64,000 nt of DNA, from positions 1,116,001 to 1,180,000 of the forward strand of contig NZ_CP018788.1 of assembly GCF_002139915.1 (NCBI RefSeq), in the 5' to 3' direction. This DNA is from Campylobacter devanensis. Its GTDB lineage: Bacteria > Campylobacterota > Campylobacteria > Campylobacterales > Campylobacteraceae. How positions within the stretch are numbered: the first letter of the stretch is position 1; the number at the start of each line of letters is the position of its first letter. Shown here piece by piece: positions 1 to 8,757 of this stretch. The position numbers and the translations under genes were made by a program. The notes below the pieces were generated by a model. That model was not told the DNA's origin, made no database searches, and worked only from the letters and a program-made list of their open reading frames with translations.

Positions 1-1317
1 CTTGCTAAAGCAAAATCCCAACTAAGTGGTAAAAATATCTATATCCAAGATGCATATTGTGGCTCTAGCCTAGCAAGTCGCAAAAGCGTAAGATTTGTAA
101 CTGAAGTAGCATGGCAGGCGCACTTTGTCAAAAATATGTTTATCCGCCCAAGCGAGTCTGAACTTGCTGATTTCACTCCTGATTTTGTGGTATATAACGC
201 TTGCAAATGCGTAAATGATGAGTATAAAAAAGATGGATTAAACTCAGAAGTATTCGTAATCTTTAATATAGAAGATAATATCGCAGTTATTGGCGGTACA
301 TGGTATGGTGGCGAGATGAAAAAGGGTATATTTTCTATGATGAATTACTGGCTACCATTAGAAAATAAACTATCTATGCACTGCTCGGCAAATGTAGGCA
401 AAGATGGCGATACTGCTCTATTTTTTGGATTAAGCGGAACAGGTAAAACAACTCTATCAACTGACCCAAATAGAGCCCTAATCGGCGATGATGAGCATGG
501 CTGGGATGATGAAGGGGTATTTAACTTTGAAGGTGGATGCTATGCAAAATGTATCAACCTAGATCCTAAAAGCGAACCTGAAATTTATGCTGCTATCAAA
601 CGCAATGCGCTATTAGAAAATGTATGTATAGATGAAAATGGCATAGTAGATTATAGTGATGACTCAAAAACAGAAAATACTCGTGTAAGCTATCCAATAG
701 AACACATTCCAAATCACGAACCAAGCCTAAAAGCTGGACACCCAAGAAATATTATATTCCTTACAGCTGATGCTTTTGGGATACTTCCTCCAGTATCAAA
801 ACTTACAAAAGAACAAGCTATGTATTACTTCTTAAGTGGTTATACAGCAAAAGTTGCTGGTACTGAACGTGGAATTACTGAACCTCAAGCTACTTTTTCA
901 GCTTGTTTTGGTGAGCCATTTATGCCGCTTCATCCAACCGTTTATGCAAGACTATTGGGCGAAAAAATAGACAAACATCAAGTAAATGTCTATCTAGTAA
1001 ATACCGGCTGGAGCGGTGGTGCGTATGGCGTAGGCAAAAGAATGAGTATCAAAGCTACCCGTGCTTGTATCAACGCAATTTTAGATGGTAGCATACAAAA
1101 ATGCGAATTTGAAAACTTTGAAAAATTCAATCTAGCTATACCAAAATCACTTGATGGTGTTGAAACTAATCTGCTAAATCCTATCAACACATGGGCTGAT
1201 AAAAATGAATATATCGCTGCAAGGGATAATCTAGCTAATATGTTTATTAGCAACTTTAAACGTTATGAGGATGTAGCTGAAGGCGTACAATTTGCTAAGG
1301 CTGGCCCTATAAACTAA
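1..1317 (+). CDS. pckA: Phosphoenolpyruvate carboxykinase (ATP), 5' end outside window
   Basis: ATP-dependent PEP carboxykinase interconverts oxaloacetate and PEP at the start of gluconeogenesis. The frame is open from base 1 ([20 protein letters not shown]...), so the gene begins upstream; the first internal Met at 136 is not the start. Visible family motifs are the P-loop [11 protein letters not shown], the metal/ATP region [20 protein letters not shown], and the C-terminal [14 protein letters not shown]. About 438 residues are present, so roughly the first 90 of a usual ~525 are missing. A GC-rich hairpin follows the stop. argH lies just downstream on the same strand. Confidence 0.96.
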   Translation, partial: LAKAKSQLSGKNIYIQDAYCGSSLASRKSVRFVTEVAWQAHFVKNMFIRPSESELADFTPDFVVYNACKCVNDEYKKDGLNSEVFVIFNIEDNIAVIGGTWYGGEMKKGIFSMMNYWLPLENKLSMHCSANVGKDGDTALFFGLSGTGKTTLSTDPNRALIGDDEHGWDDEGVFNFEGGCYAKCINLDPKSEPEIYAAIKRNALLENVCIDENGIVDYSDDSKTENTRVSYPIEHIPNHEPSLKAGHPRNIIFLTADAFGILPPVSKLTKEQAMYYFLSGYTAKVAGTERGITEPQATFSACFGEPFMPLHPTVYARLLGEKIDKHQVNVYLVNTGWSGGAYGVGKRMSIKATRACINAILDGSIQKCEFENFEKFNLAIPKSLDGVETNLLNPINTWADKNEYIAARDNLANMFISNFKRYEDVAEGVQFAKAGPIN

Positions 1318-1322
1318 CCTAC

Positions 1323-1342
1323 TCCGCCCTATTTTGGGCGGA
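1323..1342 (+). terminator. Hairpin after pckA
   Basis: TCCGCCC pairs perfectly with GGGCGGA (7 bp) around a 6-nt loop, starting 6 bases after the pckA stop. A short T-rich stretch (TTATTCTA) follows. It is probably an intrinsic terminator or a 3' stabilising hairpin. Confidence 0.6.
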
Positions 1343-1382
1343 TTATTCTACTATTTTTATTATTTTATTAAGGATTCTTTTC

Positions 1383-2774
1383 ATGCAAAAAATGTGGCAA
1401 GGTAGATTTAGCGAGGCTAGTAGTGAGCTATTAGAAGCTTTTAACGCATCGATTGAATTTGATAAAGAGCTATATGCTCAAGATATTGCTGGTTCAAAAG
1501 CTCACGCAAAGATGCTAGGTAAATGCAAAATCATTGAAGATGAGGCTGTAAATAAAATCTTAGAAGGATTAGATCAAGTAAAATCTGAGATAGAAAATGG
1601 AGAATTTAAATTCAACATAGCTGATGAAGATATACATATGGCAGTTGAAAAAAGACTTAGCCAAATTATTGGAGCTGAATTTGGCGGTAAATTACATACT
1701 GCAAGAAGCCGAAATGACCAAGTCGCTCTTGATTTTAGACTCTTTGTTTTAGAAGCAAATTTAGATCTAGCTAAACTACTTTTAAATCTTATTAAAACTA
1801 TAAATAGTATCGCTAAAGAACACAAATCTACCCTAATGCCAGGCTTTACACATCTCCAACACGCTCAACCCGTTAGTCTAGCATATCATTTACTAGCCTA
1901 TGCGTTTATGTTTAGTAGGGATTATGATAGGCTTATTAGTAGCCACAAGCGTAACAATCTAAGCCCACTTGGATCATGTGCAATGGCTGGAACACCACAC
2001 CCAATTGACCGTGAGATGGTTGCTAATGAATTAGGCTTTAATGGTATTACGCCAAATGCGATGGATAGTGTAAGTGATAGAGATTTTGCATTAGAGTTAT
2101 TATTTAATCTTAGCGTAGTATTTACCCACACCTCTAGATTGTGCGAAGAATTAATCTTATGGAGTAGCAGTGAGTTTGGATATATTACAATTAGTGATAA
2201 ATTTAGCACTGGATCAAGCATAATGCCACAGAAAAAAAACCCAGATGTAGCTGAGTTAATTAGAGGTAAAACTGGTAGAATCTATGGCAATCTAATCTCT
2301 TTATTAACCACGATGAAATCTCTACCACTAGCTTATAATAAAGATATGCAAGAGGATAAAGAGTGTGTATTTGATAGCGTAAAAAATGCCAAGAACTCAC
2401 TAATTATACTAAATGCGATGATAGAAGAAATTAAATTTAATAAAGAAAATATGTTAAAAGCAACTAAAATTGGACACCTAAGCGCTACTGATTTAGCTGA
2501 TTATTTGGTCAAGAAAAAGTTTATTCCATTCCGTCAAGCACACTTTATAACTGGTAAATGTGTTGCCTTAGCTGAAAGTCTTGGCAAAGATTTAAGTGAG
2601 TTAAGTCTAAATGAGTTACAAAGTGTAGAGCCTAATATTAGTACCGATGTTTTAGAACTTTTAACGCTAGAAAGTTCTAAAGAGGCTAGAAAAAGCCTTG
2701 GAGGAACAAGTGATTATAGTGTAGATATACAGCTTGAGCTAATTGATAAATTTATAAAATCACAAGAAATATAA
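1383..2774 (+). CDS. argH: Argininosuccinate lyase
   Basis: Last step of arginine biosynthesis: cleaves argininosuccinate to arginine and fumarate in the cytosol. The 463-residue length is typical. It shows the fumarase/aspartase superfamily signature [12 protein letters not shown], the N-terminal KMWQGRF start and the HTARSRNDQ substrate-binding stretch. The start follows an AAGGA sequence. It is 65 bp after pckA and probably has its own control, given the hairpin between them. Confidence 0.97.
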   Translation: MQKMWQGRFSEASSELLEAFNASIEFDKELYAQDIAGSKAHAKMLGKCKIIEDEAVNKILEGLDQVKSEIENGEFKFNIADEDIHMAVEKRLSQIIGAEFGGKLHTARSRNDQVALDFRLFVLEANLDLAKLLLNLIKTINSIAKEHKSTLMPGFTHLQHAQPVSLAYHLLAYAFMFSRDYDRLISSHKRNNLSPLGSCAMAGTPHPIDREMVANELGFNGITPNAMDSVSDRDFALELLFNLSVVFTHTSRLCEELILWSSSEFGYITISDKFSTGSSIMPQKKNPDVAELIRGKTGRIYGNLISLLTTMKSLPLAYNKDMQEDKECVFDSVKNAKNSLIILNAMIEEIKFNKENMLKATKIGHLSATDLADYLVKKKFIPFRQAHFITGKCVALAESLGKDLSELSLNELQSVEPNISTDVLELLTLESSKEARKSLGGTSDYSVDIQLELIDKFIKSQEI

Positions 2775-2780
2775 CAACTT

Positions 2781-2842
2781 TGCTACGCCCTATTTTGCTA
2801 CAAAATATCTTTTTATCAAATTTTATTATCATGGGCGTAGCA
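2781..2842. repeat. 10-bp perfect inverted repeat downstream of argH
   Basis: TGCTACGCCC (2781-2790) and GGGCGTAGCA (2833-2842) are perfect reverse complements separated by 42 AT-rich bases. It could be a long-looped 3' end structure for argH or a remnant of an inserted element. The G+C-rich arms stand out from their surroundings. Confidence 0.5.
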
Positions 2843-3018
2843 TAATAATCTTTTAATTTGCAATATTATGACGTTAAATTATAATTTCAACTGAAGCTTT
2901 TTATTAAAAATTTAATAATTTAAAATATAAACTTAAACCAAAAAATAAATATGGTAAAAAATTAGTTAAATTTTATCTAATTTTAATTAATTTTTCCACA
3001 AAAATACTAAAAATTTGA

Positions 3019-3024
3019 TATAAT
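3019..3024 (+). promoter_or_regulatory. -10 box of the HhH protein gene
   Basis: TATAAT in the context GATATAATAAAG, about 28 bases before the ATG and followed by an AAGGAG ribosome-binding site. Campylobacter sigma70 promoters often lack a -35 box, and none is evident here. Confidence 0.55.
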
Positions 3025-3051
3025 AAAGTTATTTTACTTTAAGGAGAGTTA

Positions 3052-3393
3052 ATGAAAGCGTTAGCTATAGTTGCAATTAGTGCAAGTATGATGTGGGCAG
3101 CCATAAATATTAATACAGCTAGTAAAAATGAGCTAATGGAGCTTCCAGGTATTGGCGAAAGCAAGGCCGAAGCAATTATATCATACAGACAAAAAAGCAA
3201 ATTTAATAGTATTGATGAGATTAAAAATGTCTCTGGAATAGGTGATAAAATTTACGAAAATATCAAAATAGATCTAATTACAAGTGGTGCAACTGATACA
3301 ACAAATCTAAAAAGTCTAAACAAAGAAAATAAAAAACCAACTAAAAAAGACAACAACAAAGTCAACAAAGATAATAATTTAACAAAAAAATAG
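3052..3393 (+). CDS. Secreted helix-hairpin-helix (ComEA-like) DNA-binding protein
   Basis: 113 residues: an N-terminal hydrophobic signal-like segment (about residues 1-18), then a tandem helix-hairpin-helix domain (NINTASKNELMELPGIGESKAEAIISYR... SGIGDKIYENI), then a Lys/Asn-rich tail from about residue 85. This is the layout of ComEA-type proteins that bind incoming DNA in the periplasm during natural transformation. The role is inferred from domain and signal only. It is monocistronic, with a strong AAGGAG and a TATAAT upstream. Confidence 0.8.
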   Translation: MKALAIVAISASMMWAAININTASKNELMELPGIGESKAEAIISYRQKSKFNSIDEIKNVSGIGDKIYENIKIDLITSGATDTTNLKSLNKENKKPTKKDNNKVNKDNNLTKK

Positions 3394-3439
3394 TTAAATT
3401 TAACATAGTTGTAGTGATTTTGACTACTTTTGTATCCAA

Positions 3440-3481
3440 ATTTTAGCTAAAATAAAAAAATTAACAAATTTTAGCTAAAAT
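3440..3481. repeat. Duplicated 14-bp palindrome upstream of the tRNA promoter
   Basis: The perfect palindrome ATTTTAGCTAAAAT occurs at 3440-3453 and 3468-3481, repeats 28 bp apart, with the second ending 13 bases before the -35 box of the tRNA cluster. It could be a regulator-binding pair, an AT-rich upstream activating element, or part of the 3' end of the preceding gene. Confidence 0.5.
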
Positions 3482-3494
3482 TTACTTTTATGCC

Positions 3495-3523
3495 TTGACA
3501 AATAGAAATATTTTTTGTATAAT
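3495..3523 (+). promoter_or_regulatory. Consensus sigma70 promoter of the tRNA cluster
   Basis: A perfect TTGACA (3495-3500), 17-base spacer and TATAAT (3518-3523) lie 19 bases before the first tRNA. A full -35 box is unusual in this genus and fits a strongly expressed stable-RNA operon. Confidence 0.88.
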
Positions 3524-3542
3524 TCAACTTCATTTTTTAAGT

Positions 3543-3618
3543 GTCTTGTTAGCTCAGCCGGTAGAGCATCTCCCTTTTAAGGAGGTGGCCGTTGGTTCGA
3601 ATCCAACACAGGACACCA
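3543..3618 (+). tRNA. tRNA-Lys (TTT)
   Basis: 76-nt cloverleaf with 7-bp acceptor GTCTTGT/ACAGGAC, anticodon loop around TTT (CCCTTTTAAGG), T-loop GTTCGAATC and encoded CCA. First gene of the seven-gene array; identical in the tRNA portion to the copy at 3800-3875. Confidence 0.95.
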
Positions 3619-3622
3619 CTTT

Positions 3623-3698
3623 GGTCGCTTAGCTCAGTTGGTAGAGCGCCACCCTTACAAGGTGGATGTCATAAGTTCGAGTCTTATAGCGACCACCA
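3623..3698 (+). tRNA. tRNA-Val (TAC)
   Basis: 76-nt cloverleaf with acceptor GGTCGCT/AGCGACC, anticodon loop CTTACAA (TAC), and encoded ACCA end. Identical copy at 3969-4044. Confidence 0.95.
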
Positions 3699-3717
3699 TT
3701 TATTCTTAAATTTAGGT

Positions 3718-3794
3718 GCGGCGGTAGTTCAGCTGGTTAGAATATCGGCCTGTCACGCCGGAGGTCGCGGGTTCGAGCCCCGTCCGCCGCGCCA
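3718..3794 (+). tRNA. tRNA-Asp (GTC)
   Basis: 77-nt cloverleaf with acceptor GCGGCGG/CCGCCGC, anticodon loop CTGTCAC (GTC), T-arm GGGTTCGAGCCC, and encoded GCCA end. Identical copy at 4064-4140. Confidence 0.95.
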
Positions 3795-3799
3795 TTCGT

Positions 3800-3875
3800 G
3801 TCTTGTTAGCTCAGCCGGTAGAGCATCTCCCTTTTAAGGAGGTGGCCGTTGGTTCGAATCCAACACAGGACACCA
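3800..3875 (+). tRNA. tRNA-Lys (TTT), second copy
   Basis: Identical in sequence to the first tRNA-Lys of the cluster, with encoded CCA. It begins the second half of a duplicated Lys-Val-Asp unit. Confidence 0.95.
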
Positions 3876-3885
3876 CTTTTTATTA

Positions 3886-3962
3886 GACCCTTTCGTCTAG
3901 TCGGCCCAGGACATTGCATTCTCTGTGCAAAAACGCCAGTTCAAATCTTGCAAGGGTCGCCA
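3886..3962 (+). tRNA. tRNA-Glu-like gene with CTC anticodon
   Basis: It folds as a 77-nt tRNA: perfect acceptor GACCCTT/AAGGGTC, D-arm GTCT/GGAC (T11:A24, T13:G22 as in tRNA-Glu), anticodon stem TTGCA/TGCAA, four-base variable region AAAC, T-arm GCCAG/CTTGC with one C:T mismatch and loop TTCAAAT, discriminator G, encoded CCA. It resembles tRNA-Glu elsewhere in the molecule, but the anticodon loop is TTCTCTG, giving CTC instead of TTC and a T at position 37, where nearly all tRNAs have a purine. It is either a specialised GAG reader or a decaying copy. Identity is inferred. Confidence 0.6.
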
Positions 3963-3968
3963 TTGCAA

Positions 3969-4044
3969 GGTCGCTTAGCTCAGTTGGTAGAGCGCCACCC
4001 TTACAAGGTGGATGTCATAAGTTCGAGTCTTATAGCGACCACCA
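3969..4044 (+). tRNA. tRNA-Val (TAC), second copy
   Basis: Exact duplicate of the tRNA-Val at 3623-3698, followed by the same spacer to tRNA-Asp. Confidence 0.95.
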
Positions 4045-4063
4045 TTTATTCTTAAATTTAGGT

Positions 4064-4140
4064 GCGGCGGTAGTTCAGCTGGTTAGAATATCGGCCTGTC
4101 ACGCCGGAGGTCGCGGGTTCGAGCCCCGTCCGCCGCGCCA
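4064..4140 (+). tRNA. tRNA-Asp (GTC), second copy
   Basis: Exact duplicate of the tRNA-Asp at 3718-3794 and last gene of the array. Confidence 0.95.
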
Positions 4141-4614
4141 TCTTTTTCATTCAAAATTTAAAATGTCTTGGTTGTTTTAGTAAGTTATTTGCTATATAAA
4201 TTTTAAATGATAATCTTTTTTACTCTAATCTATCAAATTAATCATTACTACAATAATATTATTGATTTAACAATTATAGTGATCTTTAATAAATATTAAT
4301 TTACAAAATTTAAGCTCTATTCATTTAATCAGTATTTTATAGTATTAAATTTGCAATTACTGTTGATTTAAAAAGTAAATTAATATAAATTGCCATACTT
4401 ATTACAGTTACTAATAATACTTATATAAAGCCTATTTTGTAACAACTAAATTTGTTATAATATGCAATATTTTAAAACCTATTATATGAAATTTATAAAA
4501 AATCATTTTGATTTTCTGCATAAATGTCTAAAAATTGCATTCTCAAATTCCAATTTTATAAATGCTTAATACGCTTTTAGATATAATCTATCCCAATAAT
4601 TTTCAAGGAAACTC
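4141..4614. other. AT-rich gene-free stretch before der
   Basis: 474 bp of very AT-rich DNA with no credible ORF or RNA gene that I can see. The only signal is a TATAAT at 4582-4587 (GATATAATCTATCC), about 28 bases before the der ATG, with an AAGGAAA ribosome-binding site. Confidence 0.5.
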
Positions 4615-6000
4615 ATGAAGGAAGTGATACTAGTAGGCCGTCCAAATGTCGGCAAAAGCTCGCTTTTTAATCGTCTAGCAAAGCAAAGAATTGCCATAAC
4701 TAGCGATGTTAGCGGCACTACCAGAGATACAAATAAAACTCAAATTCAAATCGATGATAAAAGCTGCGTACTCATAGATAGCGGTGGAATAGATGATAGT
4801 AATGAGCTTTTTATCAATGTCAAAAACAATACTCTAAATGCTGCAAAATGTGCTGATATAATAATATTTATGGTAGATGGAAAGATGCTACCAGATGATG
4901 CAGATAAAAAATTATTTTATAGTTTATTAAAGCTAAATAAGCCAATAGCGCTAGTAATAAATAAAGTAGATAGCAAAAAAGATGAAGAGCGTAGTTGGGA
5001 ATTTAATGAATTTGGTGCTAGCGTAGTATTTAATATCTCTGTAAGCCACGCTAGTGGAGTTGATGAGCTGTGCGAGTGGATTTACAAGCAGCTACCACAA
5101 GCAAATTTAAAATTCGATACTGATGATTTTGATGAGTTTTTAGAAGATTTTAATGAACAAGGCGAACTAGACCTTGATAATAAAGCCATAGATTATGAAA
5201 ATAAAAACATCAAAGTCGGTATCGTAGGTCGTGTAAATGTAGGTAAATCAAGCCTATTAAATGCACTTGTCAATGATAATCGCTCCGTAGTTAGTAGTAT
5301 TGCTGGCACAACAATTGATCCGGTAAATGAGAGCTTTGTGTATAATGATAGAGTTTTTGAGTTTGTCGATACCGCTGGCATTAGAAAGCGCGGAAAGATA
5401 GAAGGTATAGAAAAATACGCTCTAAATCGCACTCAAAAGATTTTAGAAATAGCAGATATAGCGCTATTAGTTTTAGATGCTAGTGAGCCATTTACTGAGC
5501 TTGATGAGAGAATAGCTGGATTAGTTGGCAAATTTGAGCTTGGCGTAATCATTGTACTAAATAAATGGGATAAGGATCATGATGGGTTTGATAAGGTAGC
5601 CTTTGAGATTAGAGATAGATTTAAATTCCTAGCTTACGCTCCAATTATAAGCGTTTCAGCCCTTGGTGGCAAGAGAATCCACAAGCTCTACCCTTTAATC
5701 CAAGAGATATATCAAAACTACACACAAAGGATTAAAACCTCTGAACTAAACGCATTAATAGAAGAGGCTGTGCGAACTCACCCGATTCCTAGAGATCATG
5801 GTAAGATTGTAAAGATTTTTTATGCGGCTCAATTTGGGTTTGCGCCTCCTAAAATTGCATTGGTAATGAATAAACCAAGATCTTTACACTTTAGTTATAA
5901 GCGATACTTGTTAAATAAGCTTAGAGAGAGATTTAATCTAAATGGGACTCCAGTAGTTCTAATACCAAAAAACAAGGGTAAAAGTGAGACAGACATATAA
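4615..6000 (+). CDS. der: Ribosome biogenesis GTPase Der (EngA)
   Basis: Essential tandem-domain GTPase that assists 50S ribosomal subunit assembly. Two G domains are visible, with P-loops GRPNVGKSS (about residue 8) and GRVNVGKSS (about 205), plus NKVD and NKWD G4 motifs and a C-terminal KH-like region. 461 residues is typical. The next gene (aroK) starts inside its last codons, so the two are translationally coupled. The der-aroK-trpS-serS-TPR order is the one known from C. jejuni. Confidence 0.97.
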   Translation: MKEVILVGRPNVGKSSLFNRLAKQRIAITSDVSGTTRDTNKTQIQIDDKSCVLIDSGGIDDSNELFINVKNNTLNAAKCADIIIFMVDGKMLPDDADKKLFYSLLKLNKPIALVINKVDSKKDEERSWEFNEFGASVVFNISVSHASGVDELCEWIYKQLPQANLKFDTDDFDEFLEDFNEQGELDLDNKAIDYENKNIKVGIVGRVNVGKSSLLNALVNDNRSVVSSIAGTTIDPVNESFVYNDRVFEFVDTAGIRKRGKIEGIEKYALNRTQKILEIADIALLVLDASEPFTELDERIAGLVGKFELGVIIVLNKWDKDHDGFDKVAFEIRDRFKFLAYAPIISVSALGGKRIHKLYPLIQEIYQNYTQRIKTSELNALIEEAVRTHPIPRDHGKIVKIFYAAQFGFAPPKIALVMNKPRSLHFSYKRYLLNKLRERFNLNGTPVVLIPKNKGKSETDI

Positions 6001-6520
6001 AAATATAATATTAATAGGATTTATGGGTGTTGGCAAAGGTAGCGTAGCTAGAGTTTTAGCACGCAAAATGGGAGTTTTTGCTATTGATGGAGATGATTTA
6101 ATAGAGAGCTTTGCTAATAAAAAAATTAAAAAAATTTTTGAAGAAGATGGTGAGGCTGAGTTTAGAAAGATAGAGAAAAATTTAGCTAAATTTCTAGAAA
6201 AATCGGTAAATGGAGTAGTAATTTCTACTGGTGGTGGATTTTATAAGGTTAAAAATTTAAATAAAATTGGCACCGTAATATATCTAAAATCAAATTTTGA
6301 TAAGATAATAGAACGCATAAAAGCTGCTCCAAATGCAGATAAAAAACTAGCCAAAAGACCACTTCTAAGCGACTTAAATAGAGCCAAAGCCTTGCATAAA
6401 GAGCGCGATGAAGCATATGCTAAAAAAGCTGATCTTATCATAAATGTAGAGGATAAAACTCCACAGCAAGTAGCTGCTAAAATCGTTAAACTACTAAATC
6501 GCAAACATCTAAAAGGATAA
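5984..6520 (+). CDS. aroK: Shikimate kinase
   Basis: Phosphorylates shikimate in the pathway to aromatic amino acids. 178 residues with Walker [12 protein letters not shown] (GxxxxGKG/S type), the shikimate-binding D and R positions in DGDDLIE and EAEFRKIE, and the STGGG motif near residue 80. It starts with GTG, overlapping der by 17 bases, preceded by AAGGG. Part of the der-aroK-trpS-serS run. Confidence 0.92.
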   Translation: MRQTYKNIILIGFMGVGKGSVARVLARKMGVFAIDGDDLIESFANKKIKKIFEEDGEAEFRKIEKNLAKFLEKSVNGVVISTGGGFYKVKNLNKIGTVIYLKSNFDKIIERIKAAPNADKKLAKRPLLSDLNRAKALHKERDEAYAKKADLIINVEDKTPQQVAAKIVKLLNRKHLKG

Positions 6521-6523
6521 AAT

Positions 6524-7492
6524 TTGAGAACTCTAACAGGACTTCAGCCCTCTGGCAAACTTCATCTAGGCAACTACTTTGCTAGCATTAAACCTATGAT
6601 TGAAAAACAAAATAATAGCGATGATGAGATGTTTATATTTGTAGCTAATTACCACGCAATGACATCTCTAAGCGATGCAAAAAGCCTAAAAGCCAATACA
6701 TTAGAAGCTGCGGCTGCCTTTTTATCTTTAGGGATAGATCCGCAGCGTTCTACATTTTGGGTGCAAAGTGATATCAAAGATGTATTAGAGCTTTACTGGA
6801 TACTATCTCAGCTTACTCCAATGGGATTATTAGAGAGAGCACACGCATATAAAGATAAGGTTGCCAAAGGATTAGAGGCTCATCACGGGCTGTTTAGTTA
6901 TCCAGTATTAATGGCTGCTGATATATTATTATTTAATGCTCAAAAAGTTCCAGTAGGCAAAGATCAAATTCAGCATGTAGAGATAGCTAGAGATTTAGCA
7001 CTTAAATTCAATAACGCTTATGGAGAAATTTTTACTCTACCTGAAGCACAAGTTGCTCAAAATGTAGCTACCGTACCAGGTACAGATGGAGCTAAAATGA
7101 GTAAAAGCTATAAAAATACAATTGATATATTCAGCGATGCTAAAACACTAAAAAAACAGTGTAGCTCAATTGTAACTGATAGTACTCCTTTAGAAGAGCC
7201 AAAAGATTGGCAAAACTGCAATATTTACGCAATTGCCAAACTATTTTTAAATGAACAAGAACAAGCAAATTTACAAGATAGATATAGTAAAGGCGGTGAA
7301 GGTTATGGCCATTTTAAAATGTATTTAAATGAGCTTACATGGAACTATTTTGCCCCTGCTAGAGAGAAATTTCAATACTATATGAATAATCAAAATGAGA
7401 TTATAGATATACTACATCACGGTGCTAAAAAGGCCAAAAAAACCTCTGATGAGATTATGGCAAAAGTAAGAGATGCTGTGGGAATTTACTAA
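6524..7492 (+). CDS. trpS: Tryptophanyl-tRNA synthetase
   Basis: Class I aminoacyl-tRNA synthetase charging tRNA-Trp. HIGH-type motif in GLQPSGKLHLGNY at the N-terminus and KMSKS in GAKMSKSYKN near residue 190. 322 residues is normal. The start is TTG, three bases after the aroK stop, with an AAAAGGA ribosome-binding site. Confidence 0.96.
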   Translation: MRTLTGLQPSGKLHLGNYFASIKPMIEKQNNSDDEMFIFVANYHAMTSLSDAKSLKANTLEAAAAFLSLGIDPQRSTFWVQSDIKDVLELYWILSQLTPMGLLERAHAYKDKVAKGLEAHHGLFSYPVLMAADILLFNAQKVPVGKDQIQHVEIARDLALKFNNAYGEIFTLPEAQVAQNVATVPGTDGAKMSKSYKNTIDIFSDAKTLKKQCSSIVTDSTPLEEPKDWQNCNIYAIAKLFLNEQEQANLQDRYSKGGEGYGHFKMYLNELTWNYFAPAREKFQYYMNNQNEIIDILHHGAKKAKKTSDEIMAKVRDAVGIY

Positions 7493-7501
7493 GGAAAAAA
7501 T

Positions 7502-8746
7502 ATGATAAATTTAAGATTAATCGAGACAAATTATGATGAATTAAATGCCAAATTAAAAGCCAAAAAAGTAGATGATGGGGTGCTAGCTAAACTTTTAGAA
7601 GCTTACAATAACCTTAAATCAAAAAGGCTTGAGCTAGAAAATATCCAAGCCATACAAAATGCAAAAAGCAAGGAACTTGGCATAAAAGCTAAAAATAAAG
7701 AGGATATAAGCGAGTTAAAATCAGAGCTAGATGCTAACAAAAAAGAGCTTCAATCACTCTTAGGCATAGTAGGTGAGCTAGAATTAAATTTAGAAAAAAT
7801 AGCCAAAAGTGTGCCAAATATCATCGATTATGATGTCCCATTAGGTAAGGATGAAGATGATAATGTCTGTATATTGAGCGTTTTGAGTCCTAGAGAATTT
7901 GACTTTAAGCCAAAAGAGCATCATGAATTGGGCGAAGCGCTTGGTTGGCTAGATTTTGCTACTGGGGCTAAGATATCAGGGAGTAGATTTACAGTACTTA
8001 GAGGTGATGGGGCTAGATTATCAAGGGCTCTTGTGAATTTCATGATTGATTTTAATATGAGCCGTGGATTTGAGCTTGTTAATGTGCCATTTTTGGTTAA
8101 TTCTAACACACTATATGGTACTGGACAGTTACCTAAATTTGCTGATGATTTATATAAAGTAGATGGAGAAGATCTCTATTTAATCCCTACTAGCGAAGTG
8201 CCTGTAACTAATATCTATAATGATGAGATTATCCCTGCTGAAAAACTGCCTATTAAGATGACTTGCTACTCATCTTGCTTTAGGCAAGAGGCCGGAAGTG
8301 CGGGTCGTGATACTAGGGGGATGATAAGACAGCATCAATTTGAAAAAGTAGAGCTAGTAGCAATCACCAAAGCTGATCAAAGCGAAGCTATGCTAGATGA
8401 GATGGTAAGCTGTGCTAGTGATATGCTAAGCGCTCTTGGTTTGCCACACCGCCATATGATGTTATGTAGTGGGGATTTAGGATTTAGTGCGGCTAAGACA
8501 ATTGATTTAGAAGTTTGGCTACCAGGTCAGGGCAAATATAGAGAGATTAGTTCTATCTCAAATACTCGTGATTTTCAAGCTAGACGAGCCAAAATCAGAT
8601 ATAAAGATGATAAGAAAAATATCTTAGCACATACGCTAAATGGCTCTAGCCTAGCAGTTGGTAGGACGCTAATTGCTATAATGGAGAATTATCAAAATAG
8701 CGATGGCACAATAACCATTCCAGAAGTGCTCAAAAAATATTTCTAA
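7502..8746 (+). CDS. serS: Seryl-tRNA synthetase
   Basis: Class II synthetase charging tRNA-Ser and tRNA-Sec. The N-terminal ~100 residues form the long coiled-coil arm (Lys/Glu/Leu-rich). Class II motif 2 is [22 protein letters not shown] and motif 3 is [17 protein letters not shown]. 414 residues is usual. It starts 9 bases after trpS behind AAGGAAA. Confidence 0.97.
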   Translation: MINLRLIETNYDELNAKLKAKKVDDGVLAKLLEAYNNLKSKRLELENIQAIQNAKSKELGIKAKNKEDISELKSELDANKKELQSLLGIVGELELNLEKIAKSVPNIIDYDVPLGKDEDDNVCILSVLSPREFDFKPKEHHELGEALGWLDFATGAKISGSRFTVLRGDGARLSRALVNFMIDFNMSRGFELVNVPFLVNSNTLYGTGQLPKFADDLYKVDGEDLYLIPTSEVPVTNIYNDEIIPAEKLPIKMTCYSSCFRQEAGSAGRDTRGMIRQHQFEKVELVAITKADQSEAMLDEMVSCASDMLSALGLPHRHMMLCSGDLGFSAAKTIDLEVWLPGQGKYREISSISNTRDFQARRAKIRYKDDKKNILAHTLNGSSLAVGRTLIAIMENYQNSDGTITIPEVLKKYF

Positions 8747-8757
8747 TAGGAATTTAA

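Larger units (their letters stand above)
3623..4141 (+). repeat. Direct duplication of tRNA-Val/tRNA-Asp block
   Basis: A block of about 173 bp covering tRNA-Val, its spacer and tRNA-Asp (3623-3795) is repeated without visible change at 3969-4141. Together with the duplicated tRNA-Lys it shows a recent tandem duplication or gene-conversion pair, interrupted by the Glu-like tRNA. Confidence 0.9.

Noticed and set aside
3592-4180. Open frames of 68-88 codons across the tRNA array
   Set aside because: They translate tRNA genes (repeated SSVGRAPPLQ, GGRGFEPRPPRH phrases are classic tRNA translation artefacts).
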